Shown here: in pieces, positions 45,255-57,089 of the stretch
How the letters are laid out: the number at the start of each line of letters is the position of its first letter
How positions within the stretch are numbered: position 1 is the stretch's first letter
Assembly (NCBI GenBank): GCA_019454045.1
Contig: SKCR01037614.1
Coordinates: 60,625 to 124,624 of the forward strand
Source: Zanthoxylum bungeanum
Lineage: Eukaryota > Streptophyta > Magnoliopsida > Sapindales > Rutaceae
Length of the DNA: 64,000 nucleotides
Direction of reading: 5' to 3'
Program-made: the position numbers and the translations under genes
The notes under the pieces: model-generated
Seen by the model: the letters and a program-made list of their open reading frames with translations, nothing else
Databases searched by the model: none
What the model was told of the DNA's origin: nothing

Positions 45255-47689
45255 CAGATGGATTTAAGTCACGTCTGGCTAAAGATGAAAAATTTAGCGC
45301 TAGCAGGGAGGCAACCCATGCAATTTGTTGTAATTTGTTTTCATATTTTGTGTGAACTTTTTTATTTTGTGTGTTAGTTTTGCAGGAAAAATAAAAACGG
45401 AATTTTTCAGGACAAAGCAAGCCAGTGCAAGCGGGATTTTTACAAAATACAAATTTGTCAAAATCACGAAGATATAAAGTCAATCCAGTAGAGACGACCG
45501 AGTAAGGAGTCAGCTCTTGAGACGCGTCCCAAAGGATTTATCCGTCGGAAGACTTGGTTTTGCAAAAAAAAATAAAATAAAAATTTACCTAGCGTCGCGA
45601 CGCAAGGCCAATTTCAGCGTCGCGACGCTGGATCGATTACAGGCCTAAAAACAGCAGCCGCCGAGAACAGAACCCATTTCCCTCACAAATCTCACCATTC
45701 TCTCTCAACTCAACCACCACAGCCCAACCTTCATCCCCACCGTGAGCCAAATCATCCAACCAAGACCCATCTCAGTCAAACAAACCCATCGCCAAAACCT
45801 AACCACCAACCCAACAGAAACCAGAAACCCATCTCAATCGAGCCACCATCAAACCGAGATCCATACTGCTGAGACCGAATCAACGCACAACCACATCAAC
45901 ACCACCGTGAGTCACATTTGCCGAGCCCTTGCCGAACCTTCACTGAGCCCACCAAGCCGCGAGCCACCCTTGCCGTGACCGAGCCACTACCTTGCCCAGA
46001 AACCGAGCCACTGTCGAGCCTTGCACAGTCACACCGAGAGTAGCCTTCGCCGAGTCACAACCACCCCTTACCAAGATCCAACAGAGACACCCACTGCCGA
46101 GCCCAAAACCAAAGAAGCACAAGTCCGAATTTTAAATTATAAACAATATAATTTGAAGAAATTAATTTGGTAATTTGTGTGGTGGATATTATTGAAATTG
46201 GTTGGACTTTGGAAGTGTTGGATTTGTGAATTTTGTAGATTTGGGGACGAAGTTGGATGATAGTTTTAGGGTGAATTTTGGGGAAATTTTGAGTTTTTAG
46301 AGGTGATTCTGCCAAAATTTTTACTTAAAATGGTCAAATAACGATAGTGGTAAGAATCGTAAATTGGACATAGATCTTACTCGGTAATTTTTCCTGAAAA
46401 ATTTCAGCTAACTAGGTATTATCTTCTAAACTCTTCTTCCAATGTTTAAGACATTGGGGACAATGTCTCATTTAGGTTTGAGGGAGGGAATTAGTTGATT
46501 AGTACCTTATTTTTAATTTGTGTGTTGTTTTTATTTTTAGTCCAAAATTTTCCTTAAAATACAAAAAAAAATTTCAAATTTTCAAATTTTCAAATTTTAC
46601 AAAAATATTTTGCATTTTTGTATTTTTATTTTGACTAAAAAGGTGAAATTGGTACGAGATAGCTGAGTAAAGAGTTTTCACTCCTGAGACGTATCTCAGA
46701 CCATTTTTGAAATAAGTTAATTTTTGTTTATTTCCTTTTAAATTATTTAATTTGTAATTTCTCCATAAAACTGACTAAAATGGATCTTCATATGCTCAGT
46801 TAGCATGTATTATCAATATGCATAGTAACATACGGACATGAGCTAAAATTGAAAAGTTTGTAATATTCAGTGCTTTAGTTTAATTGGAGGAAGCATCTCA
46901 AAAAGCAATGGAGTAAAAAAAAAAAAAAACTGAGATACAAGTTATTAAGTCTGTAAGGGTGTTTTAACACCTAGTGCCCTAAAACCAACTGGTTTGGGAG
47001 TCACTGGCCCAAAGCTCGCTACATGGATCAAAGATGCTATGTAAACACTATAATTATCGTCTGAGCTTAGTGTGTATAATTTCCTGGTGCCCTAAAGCCA
47101 ACTTGTTTGGGAGCCATCGGCCCAACACTCGCTACATAGACGGAAGATATTGTATATAAATAAAAAATAGAGAAAAATCAAAGAAAAAAAATCCGAAAAA
47201 TCCGAAAAATTATTCCATTGCTGCAAAAAGGTATGAATTCTGATAAAACTTTAGGACAAAAATATTGCTCTCTTATCAACTGCACTTGTGATTGTTGTGG
47301 GCAAAAATGAGTTGTTTAATATTATGTTGGTTGTGTATATGGAGAATGGTAAATATAATCGGAGAATTTACTTATTCGATAATTTAGAAAGAAACAAAAC
47401 AATTAGTAACTTGGAGTAGAAGTTTCATCTGATTAGTCACTAACTTCTTTATTCTCTTTCGCTTGTCTTTTTGCTTTTGTGTGCATTAGTTTTACTTCTT
47501 TACTTTTGTAAAATGTTTGTGGTATCATTGCTGTAAACCCTCACGAGACTATAACGCGTCCACTAGGGACACCTAGGGGTTTAAAGGCTTGTTGCATTCG
47601 CTAAATGCAACCGTAATCCCTACGAAAGTGGCTTAGTTAATTTTATTTTTGTGTTATTTTATGTTTTGCTCGAGGACTAGCAAAATGTT
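45255..47689 (+). other. Athila-like 3' region without pol
   Basis: No supported gene. AGGGAGGCAACCCATG near 45304-45319 resembles the word found after the last ORF in Athila-type elements, as does ACATTGGGGACAATGTC near 46452. 45592-45628 carries two GCGTCGCGACGC palindromes. 45660-46080 is a C-rich stretch (Pro/Thr/His-rich if translated) unlike its AT-rich surroundings. Near 46970-47150 there is a direct repeat of about 50 bases (GCCCTAAA(A/G)CCAACT...) about 115 bases apart. Confidence 0.6.
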
Positions 47690-47702
47690 AGGTTTGGGGG
47701 TG
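47690..47702 (+). other. Athila-like polypurine tract
   Basis: AGGTTTGGGGGTG directly before TGATGAGTGG at 47703; G-rich tract typical of this group. Confidence 0.8.
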
Positions 47703-47899
47703 TGATGAGTGGTATTTATATCACTATTTCCCACTCATTTAACCTAATATTTTGTATAGTTTCTTGATTTTTGTGAATATTTTGATGTGTTTTGTGTTAT
47801 TTTGTAGATAAATAAAGTTTCAGGACATTCTGGAGGTAATTTGGAGCAAAACAGTAAAAATTGGCAAAAATGGCAATTCGGTTTTAAATGTTTAACATT
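47703..47899 (+). repeat. truncated middle LTR with internal deletion
   Basis: The first about 180 bases match the 5' LTR start. At about 47880 it jumps to LTR sequence that matches 42984-43006 (GGTTTTAAATGTTTAACATTA), then at ACATTA switches to host copia gag sequence. The deletion junction shares GGT and the switch shares ACATTA with both parents. Confidence 0.85.
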
Positions 47900-48357
47900 A
47901 TAAAAGTTTCCTAAAATAGGTACATAGCCAATGGGTAGTTCCTAAACTTAGGATTCTACGGTTAAAACAACGACTCTCGTCCCGTTTATGACTCGCATAT
48001 AGATCTCATCTGAAGTCAGTATCCTGCTAATCAGCAGATTCTGCACATCAGTACATATTTATGTACCACATCTAGTATCAAAAATCCAATTTTGAAACCA
48101 GTAGCGAACATGTTTATGACAAACATACTTGAAGCCGGAGTCTTGCCCCTCTTCACTTCCTTCATGTATGCCTTGTCCATACGGCAGTCACGCTTCCAGT
48201 GACCCCGTTTGCCACAGTTTAGGCTGACATATTGGGATATGTCTTTTGTCTTCCTAGAAGACTGTGATGATTTTGCCTTTGCCCCTTTTAGAAGCTTTGG
48301 CTCTACCTCCCTGAGCATAACCATTAACTCTCCAAGAGTTTACTCTTGGTTCATAAT
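47900..48357 (-). pseudogene. duplicated copy of Cop-B2 gag segment
   Basis: About 458 bases nearly identical to 41430-41887: same TCTAGTATCAAAAATCCAAT, same gag knuckle frame on the minus strand (48031-48324, MLREVEPKLLKGAKAK and SLNCGKRGHWKRDC), ending with the same ATAAT. In this copy the first knuckle Cys is Ser. It records a tandem duplication of host plus element sequence. Confidence 0.88.
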
Positions 48358-50311
48358 TGATGAGTGATATTTATATCACTATTTCCCACTCATTTAACCT
48401 AATATTTTGTATAGTTTCTTGATATTTGTGAATATTTTGATGTGTTTTGTGTTATTTTGTAGATAAATAAAGTTTCAGGACATTCTGGAGGTAATTTGGA
48501 GCAAAACAGTAAAAGTTGGCAAAAATGGCAATTCGGTAATTTGGCCGCGTCGCGACGCCAAGACGCTACGCGTCGCGACGCCTAAAGTGAGCCGATCATG
48601 CTAACGTGCCGAGGGACACATGTCAGAATCTGAGAAATTGGACTTGCTAACGTGCGCTGATCTTGCTAATGTGCGTCGTGCCACGTGTCATCATCAAAAA
48701 AGATCTGCTAAAATGCACCGGCTGCCATGTGTCGAAATCTCATTGGACCAAAGCAAGCGCGTGCCACGTGTCAATCTCTCATTGGACCGAATATTGGACA
48801 AATCACATGTTTCCACGTGTCGACCTCTCATTTGACCGATCCTAAACGCGTGCCACGTGTCAACTTTTCATTGGATCGAAAGCTCAGCCAATCACAGTGT
48901 GCCACGTGTCGTCTTCTCATTGCACCAACTTCACCGCGTGACACGTGTCATCACCAGATTCTACCGACAGAACACGCGTAATCAACCCGCGTGGACCAAC
49001 AACGCGTTCTGGCGTCGCGACGCCAAGACCCTACGCGTCCCGACGCCATATTCCGAATCTGCCTATAAATTCAGCTCCTCTTCACTTCATTTGGTGTGCT
49101 TTCCTTGGTATTTTTTCCCCGATTTCATAGGAAGCATCTAGTTTTGTAATATTAAAATTATGTATTTTTATTTTTAGTTTTTATTACAGCTTTTTATTTA
49201 TTTACTTTATGTTTTGTAGTTGAATTTCCGCTGGGGTAAAAGGTGAAACATTTAATATAATTATCTAGGTAAATCTCACTTAACTATAATTTATAAATTA
49301 TAATTTAACCGGATTAATTAATGTCTGACTTTATTACCGCCTATATGGTCGGTCTAAATATAAATTACCTTACCGCATATATGGCTGGTCTTTATGTGAC
49401 TAGATAATTACCGCCTATATGGCTGGTGTAGTTGGACTAAATGGATTACCGCCTATATGGCTGGTTTTAAATGTTTAACATTATTAATTCCTGAGAAAGC
49501 AGAACAAAAAATAATTTATTTATTGTAATAAGAGAGATTCGTAGATAAGAAATATTAAATATGGATCCTCTAACCCCAGCATTTTATTTTATTCTAGGGA
49601 AGTGATGAAACACAATATCCACACTTAATAATTGATTTTCTTTTATGGGTAATTCTTTAGATTGTTTATTGAGTCTTAAACTTAATGCTTCTTGTTAACT
49701 GGCCATTAATAAGATTGATTTGGTAAACTTAAAATGAACTAGACATAGGGATTTTAGGTTTCAGCCTTAGATTCAATAGCCCACGATCTTCCTTGAGGAT
49801 AGATAACCCTTTAATAGATTTTCTTACAGGATAGACATATACATGTCGGGCGGGGGTAGCCACAATTGGAACTTAATCTTAATGAATCCAGGTAATTTGG
49901 TTGACATAGACATATGGTTCAATTGGGTTATACTGGGTATTTACGTCTGACCATCAGAAGAGGCTTTTGCATATCATCGTGTTCCAGGTTAGCAATCTGA
50001 TTTATTACACATAGATAAGAGAATCAATTCATCTTTATAATAATATTGTGTGGAGTCACGACCCTAGATCCTTGAGTCTTTTCTTTTATTTTTAGTATTT
50101 TCTTTTGAGTCTATTTTTATTTTATTTTGCAAAACCACATTCAACCAACCAAAAGCAATCAATTCCCTTCTCCCTATAATTAGATACCTGTAAATAAATA
50201 GTATCAATATTTAATAACAACAGTAGGAATTAAGTCCTCGTGGGATCGATATTTTTATACTACTTGAATGATACGTGCACTTGCGTTATACGTGTGTGTT
50301 TACGCCGGTCA
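48358..50311 (+). repeat. Athila-like right LTR (1954 bp)
   Basis: Full-length LTR, same length as the left one, ending CGCCGGTCA at 50311 before the ATAAT target duplication. It carries six intact CACGTG sites between about 48690 and 48950; two others are changed (CATGTG and CACGCG). Confidence 0.92.
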
Positions 50312-50490
50312 ATAATGAACCTGCCTTAGATTTCGGGTGGAGACTATAAGTTCAAATCTTTGGTAGTCTCGGCCATGTAGGTAATGCCCAGCTAACCTAG
50401 CTGATCGATGTCAGCAATCATCTGCGACACCCAGTGCTCGATAGATGTACCCTCTGACATACTCGAGCGAAATAGTTCTTTTGCAATTAG
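50312..50490 (-). pseudogene. Cop-B2 gag, part beyond the Athila-like insertion
   Basis: The minus strand reads LFRSSMSEGTSIEHWVSQMI and DIDQLG, the copia gag block that precedes the segment at 41641-41887. Stops follow. The N-terminal part of gag is not recognisable; the leader begins soon after. Confidence 0.7.
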
Positions 50491-53119
50491 TACTTCTAAG
50501 ATCTAAGATTAGATCTATGAGATCTTTAATTTCAACATCATGGTATAAAGATCTAATCCTTAATTAACGACGGAATTGAAGAGTCATTGCGGTAAGCATA
50601 ATGGATTGGGCACTAAAGTTATCATTACATGAATCTTCCAAAGATCATGTTCTATTATTTGCTCAACTCCGGGCTTAGGCCCGAGATGTTTCTCTATCAA
50701 ATAAAGTAACCTCTTAGTTCCCAGGACTATCCTGAGGTATTATTCCCAATATGAAAATTAGAGCCGTTTAAAGAAATTTTCTCCTAGGATTATGTTTTAA
50801 ATGCTAATCTTTCAGTTATCTTGATTGCTATTGTCCAACTATCCAATCAACGATTTCAGGTACTATTGATTATAATGATTACTATAGTCTAACTATATAA
50901 TCAACTATAATTTGATTGGTTAAATTCAAATATATTGATTACTATAATCTAATTATACAATCAACTATAAATTGAAGTAGTTTGAATATAGTCCAACTGT
51001 TTAATTAAAACAACAATTAAATATGAGTCCAACTAATATATTAATGTAATGACGAAAAATTGAAATGAGCACGTATTGGCTAGTATCTAAACGAAATTGC
51101 AAATTTAATATTTTCCTCCCACTATTTTTCGGCGAGCCTCTAACCCTCTGTTGAGTACTCGGGAAACCTAGTTTCCTAGTGGGCTAGGATCCCGTTAAAT
51201 AACACACAACCTTGACTTTGGCCAATAAGTTGTATGATATTTAACTAGGTAGATCTCTAGGATCAATTGGATCTCATCCAATTCCTAGATCCAGTAGGTG
51301 GACATCCAAATCCGAAATATATATCTAATATATGCCAATATATCTGATATATTCCCTAACCTTTTTCCTCTGAATCAACTAAGCCTTGGCTTTGGCACAA
51401 CAATCTTAATGATTCCGGTTAAGCGGGACCCATTGACTTTGGAAAGCTTCGTAATCGATGTCAAAGGACAAGAAGTGATCTTGACTTTGGCCAAAAAATC
51501 ACAACTTGGACAAGATATGCGATATGGAACAAAGCCTTCATGATTCAAACACATCCGCGATGGACAAAGGTCTTACTTTGGCCAACAAACCAGTGTCAAT
51601 TGGATCTTGAGAGAGAATCACTCAATGGAAGGAAATCGCTTAATATTTATTGAGGGTTTTTCGCGTAATTGGCAACCAATTAATTATCTTTGATTAGGTC
51701 TCATCATACATCTTAAACATGCATTCTAAAAGCATAATAAGGGGCGGTAAATAAATAAATGATATGTGGCTGGATATATAAAACATTTTGTTCCTAGAAC
51801 AAATCTCTCCATTTCCTCTCCTCGCTAGCACAAATCTTACTTCTACCCAATTACATAACACTTTTAAAGAAACGTCATTTACATTGAGGGGAATAGGTGA
51901 GAAGAGAAATACAAAGAGTCAAAGGGTAATAGGCTGGACACGCAGGTCCAATTTAATAAATTCTAAATTTATTACAATAATTTCCAAAATTGCCCTCACC
52001 CATCTAATATCCATCTGATATACATTATTCATACATCACATCCATGTATTCACACAAAGCATGTTATTAATCAATCTAATCCAATTAATTAATCTTTAAT
52101 TAATGACCATCCAATGTTCAAACAACGATTTGATTTGCGCGAGTCCAACTCATTTAAGAATAAGTACTCAAAGTACGCATTCTTGAATTATATCAAACTA
52201 CAATATTAAATCCAATTTAATTTGTATTCAATACTAATTCTTATTTAATTCCAAATTAAATAATAACACTTTATTAATGAGCATTTGCGACTTAGATTCT
52301 AAATCTAATCTAAACAGGTCTCAAAGCCCAATTAACATCCAATGTCAATTGAATTAAAGTCCAATGGGCTTTCAATTAATTTATAAGGCATGGACTTTGG
52401 CAACCAAAGCCCGATAAGGAATCACCTTTTGCCAAAAATCAATATAGGCCCATTAGGCCCAATTAAAATATTTAAAGGCCCATTTAATCATATTTGGACT
52501 TTATGGAAATGGTTTTAGGCCCAATTGGATCCAACCAATTATCCTAAACCAAACTTGGCCCAACCAAGCCCATTAAGCCCAAATACAACATTTTTAGCCC
52601 AATTCCAAATTTAGCCCAACTAATTAAATTCCAATATTCCAAATATCATAATTTAATCAATTAAAGTGTATTAGCCATAATTAATTATTTAAATCAACAT
52701 TTCTAAAATACCAATTTACATAATTAATCATGCTCTAATTAACAACTTATGTCCAACACAAATTGAAGCAAAATCAATCCCAACATGCTCTTAAGCTCAC
52801 GGCAATTAGGGACTTTTTATATCAATTTGATTTCAATCCAATTAAATCACAAACTAATATATCCCATGTATTTTAAACACATCCAATTGTCTAAAATTCA
52901 AAAAATCACCAAGAGCTAGGGTTCTATACTATTCGGCCAAGGCACCAAATTTGGGGAAAATTAATCCAATTAATTTTTCTTCAAATTGATCATGCACAAC
53001 TCAAAGTTAACATATTATAAGCATGCTCAAACAAATATTTGCCTTAAAACATGCTCAATAAAAAAAAAACCCAAATTAAAGTTAAGAACCCTAAATTCAA
53101 TTTCATGCTTAATAACCTG
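50491..53119 (-). other. Cop-B2 long non-coding leader
   Basis: Collinear with the leaders at 29548-32138 and 62871-64000. No domain is recognised; small ORFs (such as 51298-51543) are not shared as open frames by the other copies. Confidence 0.65.
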
Positions 53120-53131
53120 GCTCTGATACCA
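53120..53131 (-). other. Cop-B2 primer binding site
   Basis: Minus strand TGGTATCAGAGC, one base from the 5' LTR; it sets the element orientation. Confidence 0.93.
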
Positions 53132-53132
53132 T

Positions 53133-55062
53133 TGTTGGGTTTTCTAGGTCAACCAAGATCAAATTAAGAATGAAACATGTGAATACACCAAAGTAAGAAT
53201 GCGGAAAATACTCACTTTGATTGGATTTTGGATGCGTTGAACACAAAAATTTTCCTCCTTAAGTTTCGGCCAGCCCTTTGTTGTGCTCCTTGTGTTGATC
53301 TTCAAGCTCAAGCTTTGAGTGTTGATTCCAAGCTCAATGATTGGTTTCCCTATCACCTTTGAATGACCATTGGATGTGCTAGCATTCATGATTTTTGAAT
53401 CAGAAACAAAGAGAATGAACCCTAGGTTCACGCCCAAATTGAGAGAAAAGGAAGAAGGTCATTCAGCCATGGTGAGAAAAAAGAAGAGAGAAAAAGTGTA
53501 TTGTGTAATTTGATTTCCAAAAAAAAATACCATTTACCAATTTTTCAAAAATTGGTACAAGTCATTATCACATCAAACTTTAATAATGTTTGTGCAACCA
53601 TCAAATCCCATCTACTTCTATCAACATAAAGTTGAAAAAGTTGACTAGGTGATGTGAATGTGGGCCCCACTTGATTCAAAATCCGAGTTGGCCCGCAACA
53701 CATCCCAGGCTCGGGTTCGCTAATTCCGAATTAACGAATTTTCCGTTGCGACGTAATTAAATCAAATTTAATTAAATAATTATGCATAGTAAAATTACTA
53801 TTCATGTCGCTAGTGAATTTATTCTAAATTAACTCGTTCGCGCTCGAATTAAAATCTAATTTTAATTCCGCGTCGAAATCTGATTTCGTTTAATAATCGA
53901 ATAAATTATTTTATCGATTAATTCCAAATTAATCATTCTCTCTCTCCAAATAGTATTTTATCCTAGAAAAATTCTCCGTAATTAATCCTAGATTAATTTT
54001 CTCTCTTATAATTAATCCCAGATTAATATGTTCGAGTCATACGTCATCGGTGAATCTTCGGAAGCGACCCATGAGATCCCTGGATTGTTGGCAGTAAATC
54101 CGATCGTCGACTATCCGAACACCTATGTACCTAGTATTACATTTTTACCGATTTACAAGACAGGGTTGGCTTCTAGCAAAGCACCGTGCCTACCCAATTT
54201 CTAGAAATATTCTTAAAGGAATATATAATCTGTATCAGGCGTAGTATACATAGTATTGCGTATTGCGATCCAGTATCGGATGTGACATTCAAGGCCTGGG
54301 GCTGGAATTGTGTCTACCCCGTACGAAGCATATATCGGATCTCTGGTAACTAGTCTCTATAATCGGATAATCATGACCTAGTCGTATTATCCCGATGACT
54401 GCAGTAATAAAGAGTACTAGTTCCGTATCTTGCGTGATCATCATCTCCATATGACTGAAGTGATACTTCCATCTTGACATCACACCCAATACACTACGAT
54501 TCTTAGTATACCCAGAAGTGGCGTACACAGAACCTGTTAAAGCCTCGGACGACCAAAACCAAAGTATATTGATTGTCGCAAGTATTAGCGATGCAAGTCT
54601 CAGGTTAAGACCAATACACCTACCCTGATTCGGACTTCCATAGACACATAGTCATACTCCAAGGAATTCTGAGGGGTCTATCCAGAGCGAAGCTATTTCC
54701 GTACCATCGGCAAACACAACCTCTGATCACACTTGCATAAGTATCCAATACTTAAATATATGAGAACTATACTGTTATGCTCCCACAACGCGCACAAGTG
54801 CAATACTAGTCAATTCCGCATTATTGATGTCCAATCTCGATAATACTACGCTGGGGATGTTTTAATGATTAAACCTTAATAGATTAATAATGTCTCATAT
54901 CTTATTAATCCGAAACTAATCATATGGACTTTTATCATTTATATATCCCGGTAATCCAATTACAAATGATAAAAGAGCAATTTCCTTTGTCACATAGTTA
55001 ATTTGTACAACAACACCATGTTCTGTACAAATAGTGATGCTATTGGTCATAATTGTCCAACA
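53133..55062 (-). repeat. Cop-B2 5' LTR (1930 bp)
   Basis: Partner of 36830-38785 with numerous small differences and short deletions. It carries the hairpin array at 53716-54027. It is followed by target duplication GGCTA at 55063-55067. Confidence 0.93.
53716..54027 (-). repeat. hairpin array in the Cop-B2 5' LTR
   Basis: Third copy of the hairpin chain, with the same order of arms. Several have small losses, for example TTATCCTAGAAAAATT where the sister copies have a full ATTTTATC arm pair. Confidence 0.75.
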
Positions 55063-55239
55063 GGCTAGTACAGGGGCATAGGTCAAACACCTCTTCAGTT
55101 CCTGAAAGCTCTTCTCACATCCATCAGTCCAAACAAATTTAACCTATTTCCGAGTCAGACGGGTTAAAGGCGCTGCTATGCTAGAAAAGTTCTCCACAAA
55201 CCTTATGTAATAACCAACTAGCACTAGAAAACTTATAAT
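55063..55239 (-). pseudogene. G1 RT connection region
   Basis: The minus strand reads EIISFLVLVGYYIRFVENFS, then IAAPLTRLTRK, a stop, and VKFVWTDGCEKSFQELKRCL, the usual gypsy region between RT and RNase H. It runs in frame into 36829-36684 after removal of Cop-B2. The hAT element cuts it on the upstream side. Confidence 0.88.
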
Positions 55240-55247
55240 CTCTGTAA

Positions 55248-56430
55248 TATGGGTGAGCAAAACCGGTTGCGGTTCCGGTTCCGCATGGAACCGGAACCTA
55301 CCCGGAAAAAATCGGTTCCTAACTAAGTGGAACCGTAACTTACCCAATTAAATAGGGTACCCTATTATTCGGTTCCAATTCAGTTCCGGTCTGGTTCCGG
55401 TCCGGTTCTGAATTACCTTATTTATATAACATTGTCAAACTTTAAAAATGTAATATTTATCACACGTGAATAAAATATTGCATAATATTCTTAGCAATTG
55501 TTTGTCCATATATAAATATTACATAAATAAGTACAGTTTGCAAGGCCATTTCTGAGACAAACACCTAAAGAAATCAGTGTGAATTAATGACATTAAAGAA
55601 AAGAAAAAATACAAAGTAGCATCGGAGGTTTGATTTACTTGGATAGCAATATGCTGTTGCGCTTGAGCTATGATACTTTCTTGTTCAGGTTTAGAATGCC
55701 CAATGCTGAAAAATCCAATCAGGCAATCACAAGGTTTTAGGCATTATATATGGTGATAGAATATTCAGAATTGCATGTAGAATTGTAGATTGACTAATTT
55801 CGAGGACATAGAGTAAATTATGGTTGTAGCAGCATCAAGGTAACACAAGAAAATTAAACCTGATGTTTCAGACCCCAAAAGCATTCTTCAAAAACATAGA
55901 ATACAAAGAAAACCAATTGCATTGAAAAAGTTTGTGTAACATAGTGAAGATAAAAGATAAAGCAATTATCTTCAATCCCAACCCAAATTCTCAAGAAACA
56001 TAAACCTGGCAGTAGCACGCCGAACAGTTAAGGTTTTATCACCCATTTTCAAGCCATTAAGAGCTGCACACGCTGGATCCTGAAGTGCTTTTACCAGTAA
56101 TTAGAAATATATGCAATCTAGTATTATTGAAAGTATGAATGTACTTGTGTGTATATATGACAAAAAATGACGACGTTTTGAGTTAAATCTAGTATAAATC
56201 TGGTTCTACATTCGGTTATCAAATTCGGTTCTAAATTCGGTTCCAGTTCCGGTTCAATGGTCCGGTTCCGGTTCCGATTATTTTGGAACCGGAACCGGAC
56301 CGGTTAAAAATCGGTTCATTCTATTAGGAACCGGAATCGGACCGGTTACAACCGGTTCCGGTTCCAAACCCGGATAACCGGTCTGGTTCCAACTGGTTCC
56401 GGGTAGAACCGGAACCGGTGCTCACCCATA
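55248..56430. mobile_element. non-autonomous hAT-superfamily element carrying host gene exons
   Basis: Terminal inverted repeats TATGGGTGAGCA / TGCTCACCCATA (12 of 12) and a perfect 8-bp target duplication CTCTGTAA at 55240-55247 and 56431-56438, the hAT length. Subterminal regions (55262-55420 and 56170-56420) are built from CCGGTTCC words in both orientations. There is no transposase. The middle holds U2AF65-like exons. It sits in the RT of G1; removing it rejoins the RT sequence. Confidence 0.92.
55639..56079 (-). pseudogene. captured U2AF65 (U2AF large subunit) fragment: two exons and an intron
   Basis: Minus strand. Exon one (56079-56006, 74 bases) reads DPACAALNGLKMGDKTLTVRR and ATA, the end of RRM2 of the plant splicing factor U2AF large subunit. 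A GT...AG intron of 300 bases (56005-55706) follows, then exon two (55705-55639, 67 bases) reading IGHSKPEQESIIAQAQQHIAIQ. A GT donor follows exon two and an AG acceptor precedes exon one. The codon split at the junction (AG + C) keeps the frame, as in a genuine spliced gene. The parent protein binds the polypyrimidine tract at 3' splice sites. This is a fragment only and no promoter is visible. Confidence 0.82.
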
Positions 56431-56438
56431 CTCTGTAA

Positions 56439-57089
56439 TACTTGTAGGACGTGGCCAATTTTGCACCGCTTCTACCTTCTCCATATCCACACCAATACCA
56501 TATTTAAATACTACGTGCCCCAAAAATCCCACTTCAATTAGCCAAAATTTGCACTTGGAAAACTTCACATATAACCTATGTTCCCCAAGTCTGCAAGGTC
56601 ATATGAAAGTGACGCCCATGATCTTCAGTGTTTTTAGAATAAATCAATTTATCATTAATGAAAACGATCACAAACTAGTCCAAAAACAGTCTAAATACTC
56701 GATTCATTAAATCCATGAATGCTGTCGTAGCATTTGTTAGATCGAAGGACATAACCAAAAGCTCATAGTGCCCGTATCGGGTCCGAAATGCTTTTTTGGA
56801 AAATCATCCTTTCTGATCCGACGCTGATGATAATTGGACCGCAGGTCAATCTTCAAAAAACAGTCAAAAAACATTGCGCTTCTTGTAGCTGGTCAAACAA
56901 ATCTTCTATCTGGGGTAGAGGATATTTGTTCTTTATAGTAACTTTGTTCACTTGCCAATAGTCAATACACAACCGGAGAGTACCATCCTTCTTTTTAACA
57001 AATGACATGGGTGTGCCCCCACAGAGATGTACTCGACTGAATAAATCCTTTATATAAAAGGTCATGGAGTTGAACCTTTTGCTCATTCA
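56439..57089 (-). pseudogene. G1 reverse transcriptase, broken
   Basis: Frame on the minus strand: [20 protein letters not shown] and [20 protein letters not shown], then after a frame change weaker pieces through to WDFWGT (normally H-L-G-H-V-V), VLVWIWRRQKRCKIGHVLQV. A one-base shift near 57000 separates it from the preceding protease frame. The YVDD box region (about 56690-56720) is degraded. Confidence 0.82.

Larger units (their letters stand above)
41888..50311 (+). mobile_element. Athila-like Ty3/gypsy element, gag-only, rearranged (three LTR copies)
   Basis: A target duplication ATAAT is at 41883-41887 and 50312-50316. Order: complete LTR 41888-43841, PBS, gag-like ORF, long 3' region, polypurine tract, truncated LTR 47703-47899, a duplicated piece of the host copia gag (about 47899-48357, including a second ATAAT), then a complete LTR 48358-50311. 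No protease, RT or integrase is seen, so it depended on other elements. Both complete LTRs are 1954 bases. Confidence 0.88.
36830..55062 (-). mobile_element. Ty1/copia element Cop-B2, full length, carrying an Athila-like insertion
   Basis: A perfect target duplication GGCTA lies at 36825-36829 and 55063-55067. LTRs are 36830-38785 and 53133-55062, PBS 53131-53120, polypurine tract next to 38785. Between them lie remnants of gag, Gag-pre-integrase, integrase, RT and probably RNase H, all on the minus strand and all frame-broken. The Athila-like element at 41888-50311 sits within gag. Subtracting it, Cop-B2 is about 9.8 kb. Confidence 0.93.
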
